A stretch of DNA of 64,000 bases from Roseateles sp. XES5 (GCF_020535545.1 NZ_CP084752.1:930001-994000), one strand, 5' to 3'. Positions 1 to 8,320 are shown, numbered from the stretch's first letter. Made by a program: numbers and translations. The notes: generated by a model not told the origin, from the letters alone.

Positions 1-1
1 C

Positions 2-550
2 GAATACGACATGATCCTGGCAGCCGGCTTTGCTCATATCCTGGGACATCGCGACAGAGCGCGCCCGATACCCGATCCGGTCGAAGAGGCGCGCATCGGA
101 TTTGGCGATAACCCGCAGATGCCCTTCGAGATCGACAGCGTCGACCGGCGGATCGTGTCGCAGGTCGTGCAGCGCCCTTTCCGGGATCGCGCCTTCTCCG
201 CCGCCATCAAGACAGCGTATCACGACACCTGCGCCGTGACCGGCATCAAGCTTTTCAACGGCGGCGGACGCTCGGAGGTGCAAGCCGCTCACATTCGTCC
301 GGTGGCGCACGGCGGCCCTGACAGCGTCCGCAACGGGCTGGCGCTATCCGGCACGGTGCACTGGATGTTCGATCGCGGCCTGATCTCGGTGGATGACGAT
401 TACAGCATGCTGATCGCGAGCGGCGGCGTGCCGGATACCGCCACCCGGCTCATCAATCCCGAACGCCGCCTGCTTGTGCCCGTACGCGCCGACGAGCGGC
501 CGCATTCGCAATTCCTGCAATATCATCGTGAGCAGATATTCAAAGGCTGA
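2..550 (+). CDS. HNH endonuclease, 5' truncated by window edge
   Basis: The reading frame is open from the first bases of the window, so the N-terminus lies outside; the first internal ATG is at 11. The visible C-terminal part carries an HNH_2-type nuclease core: a Cys (CAVTG), then AAHIRPVAHGGPD, then NGLALSGTVHWMFDRG, which supplies the metal-binding and general-base histidines. Proteins with this C-terminal arrangement are annotated as HNH restriction-type endonucleases of unknown target, often with an N-terminal specificity domain that cannot be seen here. No methyltransferase partner is visible downstream. The family assignment is good; the biological role is unknown. Confidence 0.8.
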   Translation, partial: EYDMILAAGFAHILGHRDRARPIPDPVEEARIGFGDNPQMPFEIDSVDRRIVSQVVQRPFRDRAFSAAIKTAYHDTCAVTGIKLFNGGGRSEVQAAHIRPVAHGGPDSVRNGLALSGTVHWMFDRGLISVDDDYSMLIASGGVPDTATRLINPERRLLVPVRADERPHSQFLQYHREQIFKG

Positions 551-784
551 GAACCGGGAAGTGATGTCTACGTCTCACTTGCCGTGGCCGGCAGAGATCC
601 CCTGCGACCGCAGCTCTGCCGGGGCGAGCGCATCATTTTAATTCGGCGCGTCCTTTCCACGATCTAACGCCTATCCGCTCGCTGTATCTGCCCAGCAAAA
701 CGAGTTTCATTGAAATGACGGCCAACGCCCCTATTATTCTGTCACGCCGTGCCAGGGCCGGCTGGAAACAACAGGGAGTCAGAC

Positions 785-1249
785 ATGGGTATCTTCAGTT
801 CCATCAAGGAAAAGCTCTTCGGCAAGGCCGCGGAAGAAACGCCGGCGGGGACGGTCACGGCCGAGGCGGTGAAGCCGGTGACGGCGGATGTTTCCGCGAC
901 GCCGACGAAGGCTGACGCCTCTGCAACGGCGGCGACGGCCGGCAAGGATGTGGCGGTGACGCCCGCCGCCGGGACGGCGACCTCCTCCGCTCCGGTGGAT
1001 GTTGCGGCGATCATGGATGCCGCCGTCAAGAAGAACGGCCAGAAGCTCGACTGGCGCAAGTCCATCGTCGACATGATGAAGGCGCTGGATCTCGATTCCA
1101 GCCTTTCCGCCCGCAAGGAACTGGCGGACGAACTCGGCTACACCGGCGACAAGAACGATTCCGCCACGATGAATGTCTGGCTGCACAAGGCGTTGATGAA
1201 GGCGCTGGCCGAGAACGGCGGCAAGGTGCCCGCCGATCTCCTCGATTGA
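785..1249 (+). CDS. DUF3597 family protein
   Basis: This 154-residue protein starts MGIFSSIKEKLFG, continues with an Ala/Thr/Val-rich low-complexity linker of about 60 residues, and ends in a compact folded domain (residues about 70-154) with LDWRKSIVDMMKALDLD and ELADELGYTGD, the signature of the DUF3597 family (LysM-associated or stand-alone small proteins of unknown function). The start at 785 is preferred over an upstream in-frame ATG at 749 because ACAGGGA lies at ribosome-binding distance and the family begins MGIF. No signal peptide or membrane segment is seen. A strong terminator follows, so the gene is probably monocistronic. Confidence 0.85.
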   Translation: MGIFSSIKEKLFGKAAEETPAGTVTAEAVKPVTADVSATPTKADASATAATAGKDVAVTPAAGTATSSAPVDVAAIMDAAVKKNGQKLDWRKSIVDMMKALDLDSSLSARKELADELGYTGDKNDSATMNVWLHKALMKALAENGGKVPADLLD

Positions 1250-1259
1250 TCGACCCGAG

Positions 1260-1284
1260 AGCCCGCCCCTCCGGCGGGCTTTTT
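1260..1284 (+). terminator. Rho-independent terminator after DUF3597 gene
   Basis: Perfect 8-bp stem AGCCCGCC/GGCGGGCT (1260-1267 with 1273-1280), loop CCTCC, followed by a T run. It lies 10 bp past the DUF3597 stop and also separates it from the convergent XRE-cupin gene. Confidence 0.85.
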
Positions 1285-1288
1285 CCTT

Positions 1289-1837
1289 TCAGAAGGTCGG
1301 CGGCGTGCAGGCGCTGATGACCTCGCAGGGCACCGGGCCGACGCAGCGGAAGCGGTGCGGGCGGCGGCTTTCGAAATAGTAGGCGTCGCCCGGGCCGAGG
1401 ATGCGGCGCTCGTCGTCGACGGTCACTTCCAGGCGCCCGGAGAGCACGATGCCGCCCTCCTCGCCGTCATGCACCAGCGGGATCTTTCCGGTGTCGGCAC
1501 CGGGCTGGTAACATTCCTTCAGGATCTGCAGGCTGCGGCCGAAGGTGTTTTCACCGATCTGGCGGAAGGAGATCGGGCCCTTGCCGATCTCCACGAGTTC
1601 ATCCGCATGGTAGAAGGCCTTCTTCGGGCGGTCGGGCTCGAAGGCGAAGAACTCGGCAAGGCCGATGGGAATGCCGTCGAGAATGCGCTTCAGCGCGCCG
1701 ACCGAAGGGTTGGTGGCGTTCGATTCGATCAGCGAGATCGTCGAGTTGGTGACGCCGGCGCGCTTGGCGAGTTCCCGCTGGGAAAGATTGTGCGCCATGC
1801 GCAGATGGCGCAGCCTGCCCCCGATATCGACCGACAT
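1289..1837 (-). CDS. XRE-cupin transcriptional regulator (PuuR-like)
   Basis: 182 residues. Residues about 5-65 form an XRE/Cro helix-turn-helix (LRHLRMAHNLSQRELAKRAG, then a TNSTISLIE recognition helix). Residues about 105-175 form a cupin (HDGEEGGIVLSGRLEVTVDD, PGDAYYFESRRPHRF). This HTH-cupin architecture is known from PuuR and related repressors of polyamine and amino-acid catabolism, where the cupin binds the effector. The gene is divergent from the beta-alanine/omega-amino-acid aminotransferase and separated from its ATG by about 144 bp, so control of that enzyme is the simple inference. The effector is not known. Confidence 0.85.
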   Translation of the reverse strand: MSVDIGGRLRHLRMAHNLSQRELAKRAGVTNSTISLIESNATNPSVGALKRILDGIPIGLAEFFAFEPDRPKKAFYHADELVEIGKGPISFRQIGENTFGRSLQILKECYQPGADTGKIPLVHDGEEGGIVLSGRLEVTVDDERRILGPGDAYYFESRRPHRFRCVGPVPCEVISACTPPTF

Positions 1838-1981
1838 GGCTTTTCCTGTTCTAGATGTTCGAAATAGCGAAAACCGCTCTTTCCATATCCTTTCTTTTCA
1901 AAGGCTTGGCGTCAACCAGAAAAGGACTTGTTCGGCATGGCAAATCATGGCGTCTATCGTGCCAATCACAGGAGACCTGCC

Positions 1982-3319
1982 ATGAACGTCCACAACAAAC
2001 CCAACGCCCCCGTGCTCGACAGCTACTGGATGCCGTTCACCGCCAATCGCCAGTTCAAGGCCGCGCCGCGCCTGCTGGCGAGCGCCGAGGGCATGTACTA
2101 CACCAGCACCGACGGCCGCCCGGTGCTCGACGGCACGGCGGGCCTGTGGTGCTGCAATGCCGGTCATGGCCGCCGCCAGATCGCCGCCGCCGTCGAGCGG
2201 CAGCTGACGCAGATGGATTTCGCCCCGTCCTTCCAGATGGGCCATCCGATCGCCTTCGACTTCGCCGAGCGTCTCGCCGAGATCGCCCCCGGCCCCGAAG
2301 GCGCCAAGCTCGACCGCATCTTCTACACCGGCTCCGGCTCCGAATCGGTCGACACGGCCCTGAAGATGGCCATCGCCTACCAGCGCGCCATCGGCCAGGG
2401 CACGCGCACGCGCCTCATCGGCCGCGAGCGCGGCTATCATGGCGTCGGCTTCGGCGGCATCTCGGTCGGCGGCATCGTCAACAACCGCCGCGTCTTCCCG
2501 CAGCTCGCCGGCGCGGACCATCTGCGCCACACGCATGACCTCTCCAAGAACGCCTATGTGAAGGGCCAGCCCGCGCATGGCGCCGAGTTCGCCGACGATC
2601 TGGAGCGCCTGGTCGCCCTGCACGATGCCTCCACCATCGCCGCCGTGATCGTGGAGCCTGTGGCAGGCTCCACCGGCGTGCTGATCCCGCCCCAGGGCTA
2701 TCTGCAGCGCCTGCGCGAGATCTGCGACAAGCACGGCATCCTGCTGATCTTCGACGAGGTCATCACCGGCTTCGGCCGCACCGGCAAACCGTTTGCGGCC
2801 CAGACCTTTGGCGTCACGCCCGATCTGATGACGGTGGCCAAGGGCCTGACCAATGGCTGCGTGCCCATGGGTGCCGTCTTCGCCTCGGACAAGATCCACG
2901 ACGCCTTCATGAACGGCCCGGAAAACGCCATCGAGCTGTTCCACGGCTACACCTATTCCGGTCATCCGGCAGCCTGCGCCGCCGGTATCGCGACGCTGGA
3001 CATCTACCGCGACGAAGGCCTGCTGACCCGCGCGGCGGAACTGCAGGACGACTGGTATGCCGCCATGCATTCGCTCAAGGGCCTGCCGCATGTCATCGAC
3101 ATCCGCACGATCGGCCTCATCGCCGGCATCGAACTGGCGTCGCGCGACGGCGCACCGGGCGCCCGCGCCTATGACGTCTTCGTCGACTGCTTCGAGAAGG
3201 GGCTGCTGATCCGCGTCACCGGCGACATCATCGCCTTCTCGCCGCCGCTGATCGCCGAGAAGAAGCATTTCGAGGATATCGTCTCGATCCTCGGCGATGC
3301 GCTGAAGCGCGCTGCCTGA
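1982..3319 (+). CDS. Omega-amino acid (beta-alanine):pyruvate aminotransferase
   Basis: This is a class III PLP-dependent aminotransferase of 445 residues, the usual family length. Visible features are the phosphate-binding GSGSES (117-122), the catalytic DEV (Asp258, pyridine-N partner), the PLP lysine K287 in TVAKGLTNG, and the N-terminal LDSYWMPFTANRQFK typical of omega-amino-acid:pyruvate transaminases (EC 2.6.1.18). The reaction moves an amino group from beta-alanine or another omega-amine to pyruvate, giving alanine and a semialdehyde. ATG at 1982 is chosen over 1928 because AGGAGA precedes it at 6-10 nt and it matches the family N-terminus. It is probably controlled by the divergent XRE-cupin protein. 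Substrate preference cannot be told from sequence. Confidence 0.88.
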   Translation: MNVHNKPNAPVLDSYWMPFTANRQFKAAPRLLASAEGMYYTSTDGRPVLDGTAGLWCCNAGHGRRQIAAAVERQLTQMDFAPSFQMGHPIAFDFAERLAEIAPGPEGAKLDRIFYTGSGSESVDTALKMAIAYQRAIGQGTRTRLIGRERGYHGVGFGGISVGGIVNNRRVFPQLAGADHLRHTHDLSKNAYVKGQPAHGAEFADDLERLVALHDASTIAAVIVEPVAGSTGVLIPPQGYLQRLREICDKHGILLIFDEVITGFGRTGKPFAAQTFGVTPDLMTVAKGLTNGCVPMGAVFASDKIHDAFMNGPENAIELFHGYTYSGHPAACAAGIATLDIYRDEGLLTRAAELQDDWYAAMHSLKGLPHVIDIRTIGLIAGIELASRDGAPGARAYDVFVDCFEKGLLIRVTGDIIAFSPPLIAEKKHFEDIVSILGDALKRAA

Positions 3320-3351
3320 CGCTTTCCTCGACGGGAAACGCTGCTATATCT

Positions 3352-3378
3352 GGGCCCGTATCCATACGGGCCCTTTTT
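3352..3378 (+). terminator. Terminator hairpin abutting the modE-like start codon
   Basis: Perfect palindrome GGGCCCGTAT-CC-ATACGGGCCC (3352-3373) followed by TTTTT. It terminates the aminotransferase transcript. The T run ends one base before the ATG (3380) of the next gene on the same strand. Confidence 0.85.
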
Positions 3379-3379
3379 C

Positions 3380-3736
3380 ATGTCTGCAGCCAAGAGCGAA
3401 CCGAAACTCATCTTCCGGATCCAGCTGGAACCGGAGGGGCGGATCGGACGCGGCAAGATCCAGCTTCTCGCGCATATCAGGCAGACGGGCTCGATCTCGG
3501 CCGGCGGGCGGGCGATGGACATGTCCTACCGCCGGGCCTGGCTGCTGGTCGACGAGATGAACCGGCTGTTTCGCGAGCCGGTGGTTGAATCGCAGCGCGG
3601 CGGCAAGCAGGGCGGCGGCGCGGTGCTGACGCCCTTCGGCGAGGCGCTGATCGCGCATTACCACGCGATGGAAGAGAAGGCGCGGGCGGCGCTCGCCGAG
3701 GATATCGGCTGGATCGCCGCCAATCTCGCCGAGTAA
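3380..3736 (+). CDS. ModE-type molybdate-responsive regulator, DNA-binding domain only
   Basis: 118 residues: a LysR-like winged helix (LLAHIRQTGSISAGGRAMDMSYRRAWLLVDEMNRLF, then LTPFGEALI), which is the ModE N-terminal domain. Full ModE proteins (about 260 residues) add two C-terminal Mop domains that bind molybdate. They are absent here, as in many alphaproteobacterial short ModE proteins. It lies convergent to modC, so it probably regulates the modABC genes next door; how it senses molybdate without a Mop domain is unclear. The ATG follows a terminator T run, leaving no obvious ribosome-binding site, so the start is less certain than the family call. Confidence 0.8.
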   Translation: MSAAKSEPKLIFRIQLEPEGRIGRGKIQLLAHIRQTGSISAGGRAMDMSYRRAWLLVDEMNRLFREPVVESQRGGKQGGGAVLTPFGEALIAHYHAMEEKARAALAEDIGWIAANLAE

Positions 3737-3738
3737 AC

Positions 3739-4812
3739 CTATTCCAGCGCCACCGTCTTGACGACGGCATGGACCGGCAGGCCGGGCGCAAGACCGAGGC
3801 GCTCGACGGAAAGCGCCGTGATGCGGGCGCGCACGATATCGCGACCGCAGGCGATGCGCAGGCTCGCCATGCCCTCCCCGTCCGGCTCGATGCCTTCCAC
3901 CACACCTTCGAGACTATTGAGCGCGCTGAGGCCCTCCGGGCGGATGGTCGCCACCAGGACGTCGCGCGCGGGAATGCGCAGGCGCACCGCCTCGCCGGGC
4001 GCGACCGTCGCGCCCGGCACGAGGATCGCCGCGCCGCCCGCAAGCCGAATGGTGGCAAGGCCATGGGCGGCATCGCGCGCCTCGACATGGCCGGTCAAGA
4101 CGCTGCCGGCCTCGCGCCGGTCCGCGGCGGCGGCAAGACGCGGGCCGCCGAGCACGTCGGAAGGCGGGCCGATGGCCTCGACGCGGCCACCCGCCATCAG
4201 CACCACCCGGTCGGCAAGGCGCGCGACCTCGGCGACCGAATGGCTGACATAGACGATGGGAATGCCGACCTCGTCGCGCAGGCGCTCCAGATAGGGCAGG
4301 ATTTCCGCCTTGCGCTCCTCGTCGAGCGCGGCCAGCGGCTCGTCCATCAGGAGAAGGCGCGGCGCTGCGAGCAGCGCGCGGCCGATGGCGACACGCTGTT
4401 TCTCGCCGCCGGAAAGATGGGCCGGCTGGCGGTCGAGCAGGCTGTCTATACCGAGAAGATCGACGATCCGCTCCGGGCTTTCCGCCCGCGCGCCCTTCGG
4501 CGCGAACCAGCGGCCGTAATTGAGATTCTGCCGGACGGTGAGATGCGGAAAAAGGCGCGCCTCCTGGAAGACATAGCCGAAGCGGCGGCGGTGCGGCGGC
4601 ACGAACAGGCCGTGCGCGGTATCGACCAGCACGTCGCCCTCCAGCACGACCCGTCCCTCAGCGGGGCGCGCAAGGCCGGCAATGATGCGCACGAGCGAGG
4701 TCTTGCCCGAGCCGGACCGGCCGAACAGGGCGGTGACACCGCCTTCGGCGGAAAAGGCGGCGTCCAGCGCAAAATCGCCGAGCCGGTGCCGGGCTTCGAC
4801 GACGAGGCTCAT
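3739..4812 (-). CDS. modC: Molybdate ABC transporter ATP-binding protein ModC
   Basis: 357 residues. The ABC ATPase domain has Walker [10 protein letters not shown] (31-39), Q-loop [10 protein letters not shown], signature LSGGEKQR (133-140), Walker B LLLMDEP (153-159) and a switch His in YVSHS. Residues about 285-357 form a TOBE/Mop domain that can bind oxyanion. ModC energises molybdate import with ModB (membrane) and ModA (periplasm). Its ATG overlaps the modB stop by 4 nt (ATGA), so translation is coupled. Length and domain order match canonical ModC. Confidence 0.93.
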   Translation of the reverse strand: MSLVVEARHRLGDFALDAAFSAEGGVTALFGRSGSGKTSLVRIIAGLARPAEGRVVLEGDVLVDTAHGLFVPPHRRRFGYVFQEARLFPHLTVRQNLNYGRWFAPKGARAESPERIVDLLGIDSLLDRQPAHLSGGEKQRVAIGRALLAAPRLLLMDEPLAALDEERKAEILPYLERLRDEVGIPIVYVSHSVAEVARLADRVVLMAGGRVEAIGPPSDVLGGPRLAAAADRREAGSVLTGHVEARDAAHGLATIRLAGGAAILVPGATVAPGEAVRLRIPARDVLVATIRPEGLSALNSLEGVVEGIEPDGEGMASLRIACGRDIVRARITALSVERLGLAPGLPVHAVVKTVALE

Positions 4813-5510
4813 TCGAGGTGCACCTTGCGGCCGATGCGCTGCGCCAGCACTTCCGAGGCGAGCAGCGCGACCATGGAAATGGCGATGGCGACGAGGGTGA
4901 GGCGCAGGGCGCCGGCATCGCCGCCAGGCACCTGGGTGAAGGTGTAGATGGCGGCAGAGAGCGTCTGCGTTTCACCGGGAATGTTGGACACGAAGGTGAT
5001 GGTCGCGCCGAACTCGCCCATGGCCTTTGCGAAGGCGAGGATCATGCCGGCGATGACACCGGGCAGGATGAGCGGCAGGGTGACGGTGAGGAAAACCCAG
5101 AGGGGGCTTGCGCCGAGCGTGCCGGCCGCCTCTTCCAGCTTGCGGTCGACCGCCTCGATGGACAGGCGGATGGAGCGCACCATCAGCGGAAAGCCCATGA
5201 CCCCGCAGGCGAGCGCCGCGCCCGTCCAGCGGAAGGAAAGCACGATGCCGAACCAGTCGGCAAGCAGCGCGCCGACGGGGCCGCGCCGGCCGAAGAGGAT
5301 GAGCAGCAGGAAGCCGGTGACGACGGGCGGCAGGATGAGCGGCAGGTGGACGACGCCGTTCAGCAGCGACTTGCCCCAGAAGCGGCCGCGGGCGAGCGCC
5401 AGCGCGACGAGGATGCCGAGCGGCAGGCTGACGAGGACCGCCACCGCCGAGACGCGCAGGCTCAGCCGGATCGCCGTCCATTCCTCATCGCTCAGGGCAA
5501 ACCAGTCCAC
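4809..5510 (-). CDS. modB: Molybdate ABC transporter permease ModB
   Basis: This 233-residue inner-membrane permease has about five or six hydrophobic segments and the binding-protein-dependent-transport EAA loop ([21 protein letters not shown]). The conserved [10 protein letters not shown] region near the C-terminus is typical of ModB. GTG at 5510 is chosen as the start because a perfect AGGAGGA sits 5 nt upstream; the longer ATG frame (to 5600) would run through the terminator-like hairpin behind modA. It pairs with ModC (4-nt overlap) and ModA. Confidence 0.92.
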   Translation of the reverse strand: MDWFALSDEEWTAIRLSLRVSAVAVLVSLPLGILVALALARGRFWGKSLLNGVVHLPLILPPVVTGFLLLILFGRRGPVGALLADWFGIVLSFRWTGAALACGVMGFPLMVRSIRLSIEAVDRKLEEAAGTLGASPLWVFLTVTLPLILPGVIAGMILAFAKAMGEFGATITFVSNIPGETQTLSAAIYTFTQVPGGDAGALRLTLVAIAISMVALLASEVLAQRIGRKVHLE

Positions 5511-5560
5511 GCGTCCTCCTCGATCGACGGCCGCCCCGACGTGTCTCGCCATCGGCCGGA

Positions 5561-5596
5561 AAACAAACAGCCCCGGACATACCATCCGGGGCTGTC
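5561..5596 (-). terminator. Terminator/attenuator hairpin between modA and modB
   Basis: Stem AGCCCCGGA/TCCGGGGCT (5569-5577 with 5585-5593). On the minus strand it is followed by a TTTGTTTT tract. It lies 13 bp after the modA stop and before the modB ribosome-binding site, so it would reduce modBC transcription relative to modA, as expected for an excess of binding protein. Confidence 0.75.
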
Positions 5597-5608
5597 GCAA
5601 GGCTCGCC

Positions 5609-6382
5609 TTACTTGAGGATCGTGAAGCCCTGCTCGGTGAAGAACGGCGCGGCCTTGTCGGACTTCAGGAAGTCGAGATAGGCATTCGCAGCCGCGCTCT
5701 TGGAGTCCGAGAGGATGGCGACGGGGTAGATGATCGGCGGGTGGCTGTCTTCCGGGAAGGTGCCGACGACGGCAACGCCCGGATCGGCGGCGGCGTCCGT
5801 CTGGTAGACGATGCCGTAGGGCGCCTCGCCGCGCGAGACGAGGGCGAGGGCCGCGCGCACGCTTTCCGCGCCGGCGACCTTGCCTTCGACGGACGACCAG
5901 ACGCCGAGCTTTTCGAGCGCCGCCTTGCCGTATTTGCCGGCCGGCACGCTATCGACCGCGCCCATGGCGAGCTTGCCGTCGCCGACGAGGCCGGCAAGGT
6001 CGAAGCCGTCCTTGATCTCGACGGTGGCGGCCTTGTCCTTCGGCGCGACGAGCACGATGCGGTTGCCGAGCAGGTTGACGCGCGTGTCGTCCTTGATCAG
6101 CTTCTTCTCGGCGACATAGTCCATCCAGGCAAGGTCGGCCGAGATGAAGAGATCGGCGGGCGCGGCGGCCTCGATCTGCTTGGCGAGCGCCGAGCTTGCG
6201 GCATAGGAGACCGTCGTCTCGTTGCCGCTGTCCTTCTGCCAGGCGGCATTGGCGGCATCGAGCGCGTTCTTGAGGCTCGCGGCGGCAAAGACGGTAACCT
6301 TTTCGGCGGCGGCGGCCGGAAGGCCCAGCGGCAGGGCCGCAACGGCGGCGACGACCAGTTTCAGAAGCAGACGACGGTTCAT
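5609..6382 (-). CDS. modA: Molybdate-binding periplasmic protein ModA
   Basis: 257 residues with an N-terminal Sec signal (MNRRLLLKLVVAAVAALPLGLPAAAAE, cleavage about residue 26; quoted in part as RRLLLKLVVAAVAALPLG). The mature protein starts VTVFAAASLKNALD, the oxyanion-binding loop of ModA, with YAASSALAKQIEAGAP-like and DLFISAD segments following. ModA captures molybdate or tungstate in the periplasm and delivers it to ModBC. It is first in the modABC operon and preceded by AT-rich palindromes resembling ModE boxes. Confidence 0.93.
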   Translation of the reverse strand: MNRRLLLKLVVAAVAALPLGLPAAAAEKVTVFAAASLKNALDAANAAWQKDSGNETTVSYAASSALAKQIEAAAPADLFISADLAWMDYVAEKKLIKDDTRVNLLGNRIVLVAPKDKAATVEIKDGFDLAGLVGDGKLAMGAVDSVPAGKYGKAALEKLGVWSSVEGKVAGAESVRAALALVSRGEAPYGIVYQTDAAADPGVAVVGTFPEDSHPPIIYPVAILSDSKSAAANAYLDFLKSDKAAPFFTEQGFTILK

Positions 6383-6417
6383 TCCAGTTCTCCCTTTTCC
6401 CGCCTTTGCGGCAGCGT

Positions 6418-6439
6418 GATATCTCTTTGAATATATCGG
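6418..6439. promoter_or_regulatory. AT-rich imperfect dyad upstream of modA
   Basis: GATAT...ATATC half-sites (6418-6422 and 6433-6437) between the modA start and the stronger palindrome at 6458-6480. It could be part of the modA promoter or a secondary ModE site; the assignment rests on position and AT richness only. Confidence 0.35.
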
Positions 6440-6457
6440 CCTTTGCGGCTTGGCCAG

Positions 6458-6480
6458 CGCTATATTTTCAAAAATATAAG
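6458..6480. promoter_or_regulatory. Candidate ModE operator of modABC
   Basis: CGCTATATTTT-CA-AAAATATAAG contains a perfect TATATTTT/AAAATATA inverted repeat (6461-6468 with 6471-6478). ModE boxes are known to consist of CGnTATAT half-sites in inverted orientation, and this site lies about 75-100 bp upstream of modA, with a modE-like gene in the same cluster. Binding is inferred. Confidence 0.6.
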
Positions 6481-6494
6481 GAAACTGACGATGG

Positions 6495-6520
6495 CAAATC
6501 GGCCGGAAAGACCGGCCGAT
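6495..6520 (-). terminator. Terminator-like hairpin after soluble MCP-like gene
   Basis: ATCGGCCGG (6498-6506) pairs with CCGGCCGAT (6512-6520) across a 5-nt loop; the minus strand continues TTTGCC. It lies 31 bp past the stop of the MCP-like gene and would isolate it from modABC. The T run is short. Confidence 0.5.
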
Positions 6521-6550
6521 GCAACGTTCCGTGACCGCGGGCCGGAGGGC

Positions 6551-8320
6551 TCAGAACAGCGCGTCGTCGAAGAGGTCTTCGTCGCTCTGGGGCGCCGCCT
6601 GGGCGGCGGGCGCCTCGACGGCCGTGCCGAAGATGCGGGCATGAACCTCGCGCTCGGACACCATCGTATAGGTGCGCGCGATGCGGCCGCCGAGTTCGGC
6701 CATCGCCTCTTCGAGACCATCCACATCGGGAAGCGCCTCGCCGCTCAATTGCCCGGCGCACGCCGCGCAATCGGCCAGCACGTCGCCGAGTTCCGCGTCG
6801 AAATCGAGGCCCGCAATGGTGCGGCCGGTCTTGGCGGAGACATCCGCGCCGCAGGCGCGCAACGCCGTCATGTCTTCCTCCATGCGGTCGCCCGCGCGGC
6901 GGATATGGTCGAGCACCTCTTCGAGATGGGCGTCGAGCGCGCCGCCCGCGGCGGCACCCGCCTCCCCGAGCTTGCCGGCGTCGCCTTCCAGCGATTGCAG
7001 GGCAACGAGGATGCGTTCGGCGGTCTCGTCGAGCTGGGCGGAGAAGGTGCGCAGCTCCGCCGTCACCACGTTGATCGCCCGCCCCTCCTCGCCGAGCTTG
7101 CTGCAGCGCAGGTTGGTGTTGAGCGCCATATAGTGGATGTCGGTGCGCACGAGCTGGATCGTCTTCACGCCCTTCAGCAGTTCCTGCACGGTCTCGACCG
7201 TGCTGGCGCCGAGCGCATTGGCCTTGCCGGCGGTCTCCTCGATATCGCGCACCACGGCGCGGGCGGCGGCGATGTCGGCCTCCAGCGTGCGCATGGCCCG
7301 GTCGGCCGAGCGGCCGTCGGCGGTATCCATGTCGCCGTAAAGCGCCATCAGCCCGTCGATATCGGCGCCGAAGCTGCGGATCGTGCCGACCACGGTGCGG
7401 CATTCGCGCTGGAAATCGCGGGCGATCTCGGCGAGCAGGTCGTGCACCAGGCGGCGCACCAGCGCGGTCAGGCGAGCGGCGGCCTCCGCATCGAGCGGGC
7501 CAGCCGAAAGATAATCCTCAAGGAAGGTGAAGGCCGACTGGCAATGCTCGATGCGCTGGCGGGTGATATCGCCGATCTGCATGGAGGAGAGCGTCGTCGC
7601 CACCTTGGTCTGCACCTGGCGGGCGGAGGCGCCGACCCTCGCCGCCAGCTGCGCGAGATGCCGGCGCTGGGCCGTCAGGTCGGCGGCATTGCGCGAAAGG
7701 TTGCCGGCAATGTCGGGCACGCTGCGGCGAAAGCGCTCCAGCGCCGCCCCCCCGGTGGAGGCCGCGCCGATCACCGCGCCAAGCGTGCCGATCTTCGCGC
7801 CGAGCGCATCGACCGCGCCGGCGCCGAAGCGGATGCGCTCCAGGATTTCCTCCGCAAAGCCGGCAAAGTCGGGAATGGCCGCGCCGGTGATCTTGGCGGT
7901 GGTGGCGAAGGTGCGCAGGTAACGCAGCGTCTCCTGCATGGCGGAGATATGCACGCCGAGCGATTTTTCGGTCAGGGCGACGGCGGCGAGGCGCTGCTGG
8001 CGCGTCTCCTCGATGCCCGGCAGGGCGGTGAGCTGGCCGACGGTCGCCGACAGCCGGCCGATCGTCGCCTCGGCGGTATCGTCATCGAGCGAACCCGAGA
8101 GGTTTTCCAGCGATGCAACCAGACGGTTCAGCACGTCCAGCACGGCGAGCAGCACGACGCCGCCGTCCAGGAACCGCTGTTCAATGCGGGAACGGGCCCC
8201 TTCGAGACGGGAAACCAGTTCTCCCTCAGCCGTCTGCCGCTCGACGCGGACTGCGTTCGCTGTTCCTGACACGCCATACCCCACTTTCAAGAAACCGTGG
8301 GCCGACGCTACGGCGAACAA
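6551..8320 (-). CDS. Soluble MCP-like chemosensory protein with a CheZ-like DxxxQ motif
   Basis: 589 residues, almost entirely helical, with no signal peptide or convincing membrane segment. Residues about 390-430 (DIHYMALNTNLRCSKLGEEGRAINVVTAEL in part) resemble the MCP signalling hairpin tip, in which GEEGRGF-type sequence contacts CheA/CheW. Residues 246-260 (SMQIGDITRQRIEHC) match the DxxxQ helix of CheZ-type CheY phosphatases (D251, Q255). The gene is divergent from the STAS-cheY-cheA operon across a 317-bp region, so it should act with that pathway as cytoplasmic receptor, scaffold or phosphatase. The start is uncertain: ATG 8320 and GTG 8284/8272 all lack a good ribosome-binding site. 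Confidence 0.7.
   Translation of the reverse strand: MFAVASAHGFLKVGYGVSGTANAVRVERQTAEGELVSRLEGARSRIEQRFLDGGVVLLAVLDVLNRLVASLENLSGSLDDDTAEATIGRLSATVGQLTALPGIEETRQQRLAAVALTEKSLGVHISAMQETLRYLRTFATTAKITGAAIPDFAGFAEEILERIRFGAGAVDALGAKIGTLGAVIGAASTGGAALERFRRSVPDIAGNLSRNAADLTAQRRHLAQLAARVGASARQVQTKVATTLSSMQIGDITRQRIEHCQSAFTFLEDYLSAGPLDAEAAARLTALVRRLVHDLLAEIARDFQRECRTVVGTIRSFGADIDGLMALYGDMDTADGRSADRAMRTLEADIAAARAVVRDIEETAGKANALGASTVETVQELLKGVKTIQLVRTDIHYMALNTNLRCSKLGEEGRAINVVTAELRTFSAQLDETAERILVALQSLEGDAGKLGEAGAAAGGALDAHLEEVLDHIRRAGDRMEEDMTALRACGADVSAKTGRTIAGLDFDAELGDVLADCAACAGQLSGEALPDVDGLEEAMAELGGRIARTYTMVSEREVHARIFGTAVEAPAAQAAPQSDEDLFDDALF

Noticed and set aside
6443..8269. A 608-codon plus-strand frame opposite the soluble MCP-like gene
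   Set aside because: It has no recognisable domain and is rich in Arg/Gly/His as expected for an antisense frame; the minus-strand protein has coherent helical heptads and an MCP-like tip.
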